Source: JAVBQJ01 sp031549115 (GTDB taxonomy: Bacteria > Verrucomicrobiota > Lentisphaeria > Victivallales > Victivallaceae). Taken from it: a stretch of 56,343 nt of DNA. Shown here piece after piece: positions 7,983 through 15,500 of the stretch. Every line of letters begins with the position of its first letter. The stretch's first letter is position 1. The stretch is from positions 1-56,343 of the forward strand of contig JAVBQJ010000067.1 of assembly GCA_031549115.1 (NCBI GenBank), written 5' to 3'. A program made the translations under genes and the position numbers. The notes beneath the pieces were generated by a model. It saw only the letters and a program-made list of their open reading frames with translations, was not told the DNA's origin and searched no databases.

Positions 7983-9152
7983 TCAGTCGTTGGCTTCGCC
8001 GGCGCTTCCCGCACGCAACTCCGCCAACGCCGCCGCCGACCCCAGCCAGCCGTGCATCCGGCAACACCGCTGCCTGACGTTCTTGAATACGAAGGTCAGC
8101 TCGCCCAACGCCATCCGCTTGATGCCGTCGAAGCCCTTCGGCGTCGCGTCCTCATCGACAATCGCCCGCCCTTTGAGGCTGGCCAGGCCGAAACCGGCGG
8201 TATCCAGCACCCACGCATCGGTGTCCGGCAGATCCGGGTCCGCCATGATGGTCATGCCGCGACCGTTGATTTCATTGACGATGACAGCGACATAAGCGCC
8301 GCGGCGGTCGTCGGAGCGCAAAATCTGAAGCCGGTCTTTGTATTCGTTGGACAGCACCCGCGCCTGCCCCGGACCGCACAAAATCTGTACCGGGTCGCCG
8401 CCTTCGGACAACACCGCCTGCGCGGCGTCGTTGATCATGAAGCTGTCGAGTCGGGCGCCGCCGCCGCCGATCGCCAACGCTCCCGCCGCCGTGCCGAAGC
8501 TGTACAGGCCGCCCGCCTCCCCGCGCGTCAGCGCCCCGGCTTCGACCCGGCGGCCGTACAACGCCACCCGGTTCAAGTCGCGGGCCAGTTCGCCGAGCGC
8601 AAACGCCGTCTGGCGGTTGAGCTGGTTGTCGACACTGCCGAAGAGATTGACCGCCAGCGCGCTCCCCGAAAGCACGATGTCCTTGCGGAATATCTGGGTC
8701 GTGTTGTACTCGGTACCGCTGATCAGATACGATTCCTCGCCGTCGCCGTTTTGCGAACCTTCGTTCATCGGAGAGCTGACGATATTCAGCACATCCTGCG
8801 CCGCCGGCGTGGTGACCGTCGAACCGTTGGCACAGACCAGTTCCACGGTGAACGACTCGGCCGCAAGGGCGATGACCCGGAAGAGCGCCGAATCGTTGCG
8901 CCGCACCAGCAGCGTACCGGTCTTCAGCTTGGCCACGTCATGGGCGGAGGCCGAACAGACCTTATTGGTGACCGCGGTGGTCTTGACGCTGCGGCCGGCG
9001 ATCTGATCTTCGATCCACTCGTGCTTCTGCTGGGTGGCGTCTTCGGCCGGTTTGAAGTTGGAGATGAAACGCGGCTCGTCCTTGACCACGGTCGAAAGAA
9101 TGTCGGAAAGGTCGCGTTTTTTGTTCTGGAAGCTGTAAGAATAAAGAGCCAT
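7983..9152 (-). CDS. major capsid protein, SU10/DUF5309-like (orphan)
   Basis: A 389-residue HK97-fold-type capsid candidate. The N-terminal pattern (RDLSDILSTVV...PRFISNFKPAEDATQQKHEWIEDQI) matches the DUF5309/SU10 major capsid family, in which a short arm leads to a conserved His/Trp-Glu-Asp segment. Later blocks EYNTTQIFRKDIVLSG, NRVALYGR and the C-terminal VFKNVRQRC also fit. It differs completely from the capsid inside the prophage (33235-34119), so it comes from a different phage lineage. It is flanked by a scaffold-like gene upstream and an adaptor-like gene downstream, but no portal or terminase is present. Intact length suggests either recent decay or retention for a use. Confidence 0.7.
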   Translation of the reverse strand: MALYSYSFQNKKRDLSDILSTVVKDEPRFISNFKPAEDATQQKHEWIEDQIAGRSVKTTAVTNKVCSASAHDVAKLKTGTLLVRRNDSALFRVIALAAESFTVELVCANGSTVTTPAAQDVLNIVSSPMNEGSQNGDGEESYLISGTEYNTTQIFRKDIVLSGSALAVNLFGSVDNQLNRQTAFALGELARDLNRVALYGRRVEAGALTRGEAGGLYSFGTAAGALAIGGGGARLDSFMINDAAQAVLSEGGDPVQILCGPGQARVLSNEYKDRLQILRSDDRRGAYVAVIVNEINGRGMTIMADPDLPDTDAWVLDTAGFGLASLKGRAIVDEDATPKGFDGIKRMALGELTFVFKNVRQRCCRMHGWLGSAAALAELRAGSAGEAND

Positions 9153-9219
9153 GATATCAATCCTTTTTTGTGATTTTCAGCGAAAGTGGCAACATTGCCG
9201 ATGCGATGAAGTGTTTTTT

Positions 9220-9714
9220 TCAGCCGACGATTTCCGGGGCATGCCGGAGCAGCTCCGCGAGGCCGGTGGCGGACCCGTCCGCCGGCGGCACTCTGGGTTC
9301 CGTCGAAGGCGTGCTGCCGGCGCCGGACTTCAGCGGGATGCAGAACAGTTTGGGGGATGACTTCCGCAACTCCGCAACCGCCGCCAGGGCGGCATGTTCG
9401 TCGGCGGGGTCGATTTGCTGTTGCACCAGCAGATACTCGAGATAGCCGGGGTCCTCGAAACCGGCGTTCCGCGCGAGCTCGCCCACCGAATTTTTCCGTT
9501 TGAGGCTTTGCAGTTCCGTGTTTGCGGTATCCCGCTCCGCGCCGGTTTGCGCCAACGCGTCCTGAAGCTGGTTGATCCGGGCTTCGAGTTCCGTACCGGC
9601 GTCATCGCCGCCGGACTCCTGACGCCGGTCGGCCAGGGCGAGAAGCGCCGCTTTTTCCGGTTCCGAGAGAGCCTCTCCTTTTACCGTTTTGCGAATGAGA
9701 ACAGAAATATCCAT
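9220..9714 (-). CDS. scaffold-like coiled-coil phage protein (orphan)
   Basis: A 164-residue, acidic, largely helical protein with a coiled-coil centre (residues about 40-75, ending in a KRKN segment) and a low-complexity C-terminus. Small coiled-coil proteins directly upstream of a capsid gene are usually head scaffolds or scaffolding-protease partners; no protease motif is visible. The ATG at 9714 is chosen because AAGGAGG stands upstream at normal distance; an upstream in-frame start adds low-quality sequence. It heads the three-gene orphan head cluster, reading away from the tRNA. Confidence 0.55.
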   Translation of the reverse strand: MDISVLIRKTVKGEALSEPEKAALLALADRRQESGGDDAGTELEARINQLQDALAQTGAERDTANTELQSLKRKNSVGELARNAGFEDPGYLEYLLVQQQIDPADEHAALAAVAELRKSSPKLFCIPLKSGAGSTPSTEPRVPPADGSATGLAELLRHAPEIVG

Positions 9715-9866
9715 AATTGTGGTGCCGCCTCCTTGAAAAGGTGGTTGAATTGCGCGGCACCCGGGTGATGCCGTTCGCACCCAGCAGTCCCGGTGTCGTG
9801 TCGCCGGAGTTAAGTCATTGACCGGCAACGAAGAAATTGATGAACGACAAAATCCGGCCGCCCCCC

Positions 9867-9895
9867 TTGCAAGAATCCCGAAGACAGGCTATATT
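9867..9895 (+). promoter_or_regulatory. sigma70 promoter of tRNA-Arg
   Basis: TTGCAA (9867-9872) and TATATT (9890-9895) are separated by exactly 17 bases and end 15 bases before the tRNA 5' end, the expected geometry for a stable-RNA promoter. Confidence 0.8.
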
Positions 9896-9910
9896 ATGAA
9901 ATGTACAGCC

Positions 9911-9986
9911 GGCCCGGTAGCTCAGAGGATAGAGCAGCTGCCTTCTAAGCAGTTGGTCGTGGGTTCGATTCCCGCCCGGGCTACCA
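9911..9986 (+). tRNA. tRNA-Arg (anticodon UCU)
   Basis: The 76 bases fold as a standard cloverleaf: acceptor GGCCCGG paired with CCGGGCU (first pair G-U), D stem GCUC/GAGC, anticodon stem GCUGC/GCAGU, loop CUUCUAA with anticodon TCT at 9944-9946, T stem GUGGG/CCCGC with loop UUCGAUU, and an encoded CCA end. Anticodon UCU reads AGA/AGG arginine codons. The 3' half from 9939 is repeated at the far end of the prophage, so the phage integrated here and restored the gene with its own copy. Confidence 0.95.
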
Positions 9987-9987
9987 A
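9939..9987. other. attL (tRNA-embedded attachment site)
   Basis: 49 bases identical to 50346-50394, starting in the anticodon stem and ending one base past the CCA of tRNA-Arg. The base before and the base after differ between the two copies, which fixes the repeat limits. Confidence 0.93.
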
Positions 9988-10037
9988 TTTTTTTTGCTTT
10001 TTTTTCGCATTTTAGCCTCAATATATAACATTTACCC

Positions 10038-10065
10038 TTGCCTTTGCTTTTTCGTGGTATATATT
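10038..10065 (+). promoter_or_regulatory. putative integrase promoter
   Basis: TTGCCT (10038-10043) and TATATT (10060-10065) with a 16-base spacer lie about 60 bases before the integrase start. The three tandem arm-type repeats lie between this promoter and the gene, so integrase binding could shut off its own transcription. Confidence 0.5.
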
Positions 10066-10082
10066 GTTTTGTATCGATATAT

Positions 10083-10112
10083 GGCACCAAAAGGCACCAA
10101 AAGGCACCAAAA
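10083..10112 (+). repeat. three tandem GGCACCAAAA repeats, probable integrase arm sites
   Basis: Three perfect head-to-tail copies of the decamer GGCACCAAAA (10083-10092, 10093-10102, 10103-10112) stand between attL and the integrase start. One further perfect copy lies at 50290-50299, 47 bases inside attR. Short direct repeats on both arms of the att site are the usual arm-type binding sites of tyrosine integrases. Confidence 0.65.
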
Positions 10113-10125
10113 ATAAGAGGGCAAA

Positions 10126-11385
10126 ATGGCGCGTAAAAAGGGAACCGGGGCATTATGCCAAAGAGGGAAAAAATTCTACCTCCGCTTTCGAAACGGCACC
10201 AATAGCAGGTTCATTGAACTTGAAGGCGCTCGGGATGCGGAACAAGCCGCCGTTATTGCCGCCAAGTACCGCCTTATTGCGGAGGCGCAAAACGCCGAAG
10301 AGGTTGCGGTATTTGTGGCCAGGCAAAAAAATATCATCAACGATGCCGAGTCTCCGGAGATCGATAAAGCCTTCGCCGCATTTTCGGCATCCCCGAATCG
10401 CAGACAATGCGGCAAGCGCCAATTGGGGGCCCATGAGTCGTACTGGCGCGACTTTATCGACTCCCTCCCAGCCGGAGTGCAAAAAATCAATCAGATCACT
10501 CCCAGGGCCGCAGAAAGCTATTTTTCCAATACGACATTTTCGGCCCGGACCTTCAATGCGCGACTGAAATCATGCCGGCTAATCTGCAAAACTCTCTTGC
10601 CCGCCAATGCCGACAATCCCTTCGGCGCCATCAAAGCAAAGCCGGAGATGCCGAAATCCAAAAAGGAATTTACCGCCGAGCAACTCAAGAAAGTATTTGA
10701 ATCCGTCGATTCCGGCTATCCGCTTTCTGTTCCCTGCCGCGAAGAAATGAAAATACTGTTCAGGATTGCCGCCTACACAGGAATGCGCCTAGAGGATTGT
10801 GCATTACTGCAATGGGAAAATGTAAAGCACAACTATATTCGCCTACAACCGGGAAAAACCTTAAAGTCATCCGGGAAATATATTTCAATTCCATTGCACC
10901 CGGAACTTGCAGCTATTCTTTCCCCAGCGCAAAAGACAGGCGATGTACTGCCGGAGGTAGCAGAACGATACCGGCGCAATCCTTCAGGAGTGGATGCGTC
11001 GGCTTGTCGCGTCATTAATTGGGCCCTCGAAAAAGAACATCATTTTTATGTAGAGCGCGGAGCGAGGAAGCCCAAAATACCGGACAGCATTCCCGGATAT
11101 GGCATGCATTCGTTTCGGCATTCCTTTGTTTCATTTTGTGCCAACGCCGGAGTTCCGATTGATATTGTTCGCGATATTGTCGGGCACACCAATACTGCCG
11201 TAACACGCATCTATACCCACATCTCGGATTCCGCACGCAATGCCGTATTGAATGCGTTATCACTGGAAACCCAAAACGAAGGCGCCAACAGCGAGTTGAA
11301 TAATATATTGGACGCAATAAGGCACGACTCTAAGTTTCTGGCAGTAGTTACAGACTGCTGGCATAAATATAAAAGCTCAAAATAG
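10126..11385 (+). CDS. int: tyrosine recombinase integrase
   Basis: A 419-residue phage integrase. An N-terminal arm-binding region (about 1-70) is followed by a core-binding domain (about 80-175) and a catalytic domain carrying the full set of active residues: Arg221 in TGMRLED, His328-x-x-Arg331 in HSFRH, His354 in VGHTN and nucleophile Tyr363 in IYTHIS. It catalyses recombination between attP and the tRNA-Arg attB. AGAGGG precedes the ATG. It is transcribed away from attL and meets the leftward late operon end-to-end, with a hairpin terminator between them. Confidence 0.93.
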   Translation: MARKKGTGALCQRGKKFYLRFRNGTNSRFIELEGARDAEQAAVIAAKYRLIAEAQNAEEVAVFVARQKNIINDAESPEIDKAFAAFSASPNRRQCGKRQLGAHESYWRDFIDSLPAGVQKINQITPRAAESYFSNTTFSARTFNARLKSCRLICKTLLPANADNPFGAIKAKPEMPKSKKEFTAEQLKKVFESVDSGYPLSVPCREEMKILFRIAAYTGMRLEDCALLQWENVKHNYIRLQPGKTLKSSGKYISIPLHPELAAILSPAQKTGDVLPEVAERYRRNPSGVDASACRVINWALEKEHHFYVERGARKPKIPDSIPGYGMHSFRHSFVSFCANAGVPIDIVRDIVGHTNTAVTRIYTHISDSARNAVLNALSLETQNEGANSELNNILDAIRHDSKFLAVVTDCWHKYKSSK

Positions 11386-11390
11386 AAAAT

Positions 11391-11411
11391 CCCCGGCGGG
11401 TTAGGCCGGGG
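11391..11411 (-). terminator. terminator at the end of the leftward prophage operon
   Basis: CCCCGGC and GCCGGGG make a perfect 7-bp GC stem around a 7-base loop. On the minus strand it is followed by a U-rich run (ATTTTCTATTTT), so it ends the long leftward transcript just after the lipoprotein gene. Confidence 0.75.
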
Positions 11412-11420
11412 AACAAGTGG

Positions 11421-11855
11421 TTATTCTATGGCAGTTGTATCAACCACGCTTTCGGGCGGGTGAGACTCTTTCGGATCCGGCAGTTTGCCAATGAAGTTAA
11501 GAGCGTAGCAGAGGATGGCGGCCATATCGGCATCGCCGTTGGCGGTGATCGTCAGGGACTGGCGCCGGGTTTTGTTTTCGGCATTGTACCAGGCACTGGA
11601 TTCCTCCTCGCGGTAGTTAAAATAATTGCTGTCGGATTTGATGGTCTGGAAGTCGCCACTGATCACCGTGGACTTCATCGACGGGATTTTCGTCTCCGGA
11701 TCGATCCCGATGTTGTGTACCGAAATGAGGCCACTACCGGCAACGTTTTTCGCCGACAGTGATTCGGCCACCTTTTCGCCGACGGTGCATCCCGTCAGCA
11801 GTATGCCGAATACGGCTATCACCAGTACCACAATTGTTTTTATCATTCGCTCCAT
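11421..11855 (-). CDS. prophage lipoprotein
   Basis: A 144-residue protein with an N-terminal signal sequence and a lipobox LLTGC (lipidated Cys at 23), so it is exported and lipid-anchored. The mature part is hydrophilic with no domain I recognise. AAAGGG stands eight bases before the ATG at 11855. It is the last gene of the leftward transcript, just after a holin/XhlA-like gene, so a role in lysis (for instance an outer-membrane spanin-like subunit) or as a lysogenic-conversion lipoprotein is possible. Neither is shown by sequence; it is longer than typical o-spanins. Confidence 0.6.
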   Translation of the reverse strand: MERMIKTIVVLVIAVFGILLTGCTVGEKVAESLSAKNVAGSGLISVHNIGIDPETKIPSMKSTVISGDFQTIKSDSNYFNYREEESSAWYNAENKTRRQSLTITANGDADMAAILCYALNFIGKLPDPKESHPPESVVDTTAIE

Positions 11856-11868
11856 TTTTCAATCCCTT

Positions 11869-12111
11869 TCATTTGAAAATTGCGACAAGGACCGCCGCCG
11901 CGCCGATGGCGGCGGTTACCAGCCATTGCCAATCCAGTTTTTTGCTTTTGTGCGAGTCTTCGATTGCCTCAACCCGGTCCCCCAGCCGGTATTGTGTGGT
12001 GATGAACTGCTCCAATTTTTGAGCAAGCCCAGGTTGTCCGTTGCCATTCAACGTATGATCCAGGTTCTCAAGCGTTACCTCCATTTTTGCCAGCCGTTCC
12101 GGTATCGTCAT
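11869..12111 (-). CDS. XhlA/holin-like small membrane protein
   Basis: An 80-residue protein: an N-terminal coiled-coil-like half (LAKMEVTLENLDHTL... RLGDRVEAIED) followed by one C-terminal transmembrane segment (WLVTAAIGAAAVLVAIF) and a terminal Lys. This layout is that of hemolysin XhlA-type proteins, which accompany holins in phage lysis cassettes. The ATG at 12111 overlaps the stop of the DUF1353-like gene by four bases (ATGA), which sets the start. Its place at the end of the late operon fits lysis. Confidence 0.55.
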   Translation of the reverse strand: MTIPERLAKMEVTLENLDHTLNGNGQPGLAQKLEQFITTQYRLGDRVEAIEDSHKSKKLDWQWLVTAAIGAAAVLVAIFK

Positions 12112-12515
12112 TTGGCGTTTGCCCCCCATGCCGCGGCGCCGCCCAAACGTACTGCCCGGTAGCAGATTTTGGCCGCTCCCCGGACGGCATACCGTTTGTA
12201 ATGCCACCACGGGTACTTCCATGCGGCCGCCCGAAGGCCGTTGCGCAGGAACTCTTCGTCGGCGTATTCGCGATCCTCGTCATCGCCGCCCTCATGGTAG
12301 CGGATATCGTGGAGAAACGCCCCCGGTTCAAGTGTCGGGAGGGATTGGGAAATCTTCTCTCGCGCGTCTTGGTCCATCCATTCGGCGCCGATACCATTGC
12401 AGATAACGAGCAGTTCATCGATGTTGTACCCGCGGGTCAGCTCCCGTCCTTCCAACTTCATATCGTTGATCAGACCGATAAGGTTAAGAATTTGTTCTCT
12501 CGTGTAATAGCTCAT
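12108..12515 (-). CDS. DUF1353-like phage protein
   Basis: A 135-residue protein. Two blocks resemble DUF1353: AFLHDIRYHEGG with a His-Asp-x-x-Tyr motif and the later ADEEFLRNGL, then a C-terminal YRAVRLGGAAAWG. The family is common near holin and tail-fibre genes of phages, and its HDxxY motif has been compared with phospholipase A2-like active sites; its function is not settled. The gene is followed by the XhlA-like gene with a four-base overlap and preceded by the GH9 tail protein. A membrane-degrading role in lysis is possible but unproved. Confidence 0.55.
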   Translation of the reverse strand: MSYYTREQILNLIGLINDMKLEGRELTRGYNIDELLVICNGIGAEWMDQDAREKISQSLPTLEPGAFLHDIRYHEGGDDEDREYADEEFLRNGLRAAAWKYPWWHYKRYAVRGAAKICYRAVRLGGAAAWGANAK

Positions 12516-12533
12516 AGCTTCCTCCTTTTGATT

Positions 12534-15500
12534 TTACGGCAACGGGAAAAACCCGTCGATATTTTTTTCGTTGACGATGGGTTCGCGGTTCTTCCACGTT
12601 GCGGGCGGCGTCCATCCGGGATTCAGAAGACAGCCGGTCAGGAACATTTTGCCGGCTATCGTTTCCCAGATGGTGAACTCGCTGTGGCCGACGCTGTAGG
12701 ACTCCATACTACAATCGCCCCGCCATTGCGGCAGGTTGTTTTGCAGATAGACGGCGGTGCTGCCGCGCGTCGCGGGGATGGTCGTGTACTTGTCGCCGCC
12801 CAAGAGCGACATCGCGAACGGAGCGCAGTTGCAATCGGCCCGGGTGGCCTCATTATATACCATCCAGCCGTTTTTGATCGCGTCGGCGTGGAGCCCGCCG
12901 GTGTAAAAGACATAAGGCGTGATCCCCAAGGGCGGCTCATCGTACCCGTGCTTCTTTCGCAGCGCTTCCCGCAGCAGATACAGAAAGCGTACCGGGTAAT
13001 TCGTCCCCATGCCGCTTGTCATCGTCCGGCCGCGGCAATTGCAGCCCGCCGCCCAGTCATTCGCCACATAAGCGGCGTCGCGGTATTTGATGTCACCGGT
13101 CATATACCAGGCGTAAATCAGCATGGCACCGCGGATTTCCGGATGCGCCGCGCCCCAGCCGATGAAGGTCTGATAGGCGTGATTCTGCGGCCAGTTCAGG
13201 TTACGGTAAGCGTGGCATTCCTGATAGCCCAGCCAGGTATCGGCGAAGTCGAGCACGAATTTCCGCACCGTCGCGGTCAGCGCCGGGAAGTATTCCGGGA
13301 ACTCGGAGAAGAAGAAATCCACCGGAACGAACGTCGACAGCATGTTGTTGTACTGGTACTGTTCCAGCCATTCGGCGTAGTTGTCGGCATTGATATGCGC
13401 GGCATACTGCGCTTCGCCGGTCGCCCGGAACAACGCCGCCGCCGCGCCGAGGATGTGCTTCTTTTTCAGATCGACAGACTCGTTATAGAAATACGTCGTG
13501 GAACTGCTTTCCATCGCCAGCGACAAGAGATTGGCGTCGTTGATCCCGTATTCGAAAGCCCGCACCGCGCTTTCGAGCCAGGTGTCGGCCAGTTTGCGGG
13601 CCGCTGCCGTATCGGCCTTGCGCAGGCAGACGGCGAGCTGCGCCGCATACCTGGCGTAGCGCACCGAGGCTTCGCACGAAGGGCGGGCCTGGTACATCCG
13701 AAGCGGGCTTTCCGGAGCGTATTTATTGAGCGGGTGGCTCTTCGATTCGATGCGCGGGGCGATGGCGCCCGCCGCCGTCTGCGTCCGGCGCCACACGTCG
13801 AGGCCCCAGATCGCTTCGCTCAAAATGTCCGGGACGCCGTCGCCGGATTCCGGAAGATCGAGCTGGGCGTCACTGAAGTTCGCCGGGAAAAGGTCGTAAG
13901 CGTTCAGCAGCATCGCCACCGCGCCGAAGTGATGTTCGCGCCGGTCCCAGTCGGCCGCGTCCCACCAGCCGCCGTATCCCTCGCGTACGATTTCGTCGGT
14001 CGCGTTATAGGTGATCGCCCCGAAGTGATCCATCGGGCATGGGGCGCCGGAGGCCGACACGGCATTGGGGTACTCGCTGTCGTTGTTGAGATAGTTGCCC
14101 TGCCAGCAAATAGCGTGATCGCGTTCGATCTCCCACTTGGTTTGCGGCGCACCCTTGGCGATCCCGGAACGCTGGATGAACATGCCGCGCCCATGCAGCC
14201 AGAAGCTGCGGCCCATCGCGTTGGCGCCGATGATGAAAGGGTAGCTGTAGCCGACGCCGGGAACGTAGATTTGGTATTCGCCCTCGGTGTTGAAGTTGGA
14301 AAAGTCCATCTCCCAGACCTCTTCGCCATTCAATATATAGGTTACTCCGGTCGCGGAGCGCGTGGAGGTGTCGGCGACATTGCGCCGGGTCATGGTGCCC
14401 TCGAAAACGACATCGCCACCGGTACGCTTGACGATCTGGAACGCGGGCGCGGCGTTGGCGGCATACTTCTGGTAGGCGCCGCCGGTGCCGAACCACTGCC
14501 CGAAGTAGGCGTATTTCCGTCCGGCCAACGTCGAATACCCCTCCTGGTTGACCTTGATCGACCGGGCGGGATTGGCGGCGTTGTAGGTGAACGTGACGCT
14601 GTTACCGGCGTTGTCGGTGATGGTATGGGTGCTCCCGGCCGCCATCGGCGCGGCCAGGCGCAAATACACGTAATGCGCCATGACCGGGAGCGGCGTCCCG
14701 ATCCGGCGGGTGCCGTCGAGCACGTCGGTCGCGTAAAACTCCCCGAGGGGCGCCGACCAGCCGCCGAGGTAGTCCGCGAACACCGCGCCGTCGAAGCGGA
14801 ACGCATCCTTGCTCGACCACCTTGCCGAAATCAGCGGTTGATAGCGCAGAAACAATTCCGACAGCGAAAAGCGGTAGTAAAATTCAGACAAATATTCGGC
14901 CCGCAGCCCGTTCCGATAATTGACTTCGAAGTTGGGCAGCGTCCGGGTGAACTCCGTCGCCAGCCGCGATTGGTAGAAGTCGCCGTAGCAGCCGCCGAGC
15001 GCGACGGTGTTTTCGTCGATGATGAAGGCTTTCAAATCCGCGGTCAGCGGCACCGTCGACAGATCGGCGGGAATGCTTTCGGCCACGCGCGGGGCATCGT
15101 AAAGCGCTTCGGGCGCAGTGCCGCCGCCATCCCCGGAGCCGCCGTCCCCGAAGGTAAAACCGGCCCACGCCGCATCGGCCTGAATCTCCGAAAGCGGCAG
15201 TACCTGTTCGAAGATTTTCACATCGTCGACATACAGGCCGCCGCTCTGCGAAGTGTTGCCATGGCGGCCGATATAAAACGGTCTCCCGGTTACGGTCGCC
15301 ATCGGGTTTTTCAGTGCTTCGACGACGGTTCCCACCAGGACGCCGTTGGCGTAAAAGGCGAAAGAACGATACTCTTTGGTCGCGTTCCAGGTTTTACCCG
15401 CCGCCTCCACCTCTGCTTGTGTCAGAACCGGACTCATCAGCAAGGCCATGTGCACCCACTTGCTGAGGTGGCGCTGGGTGTCCTTGATGGAATTGGAGGA

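Noticed and set aside
8052..9173. 373-codon open frame on the plus strand
   Set aside because: Antisense to the orphan capsid gene, with no family features.
7474..9714. Part of the 40-kb prophage
   Set aside because: It lies upstream of the tRNA 5' end and outside the 49-bp att repeats, and its capsid is of another family.
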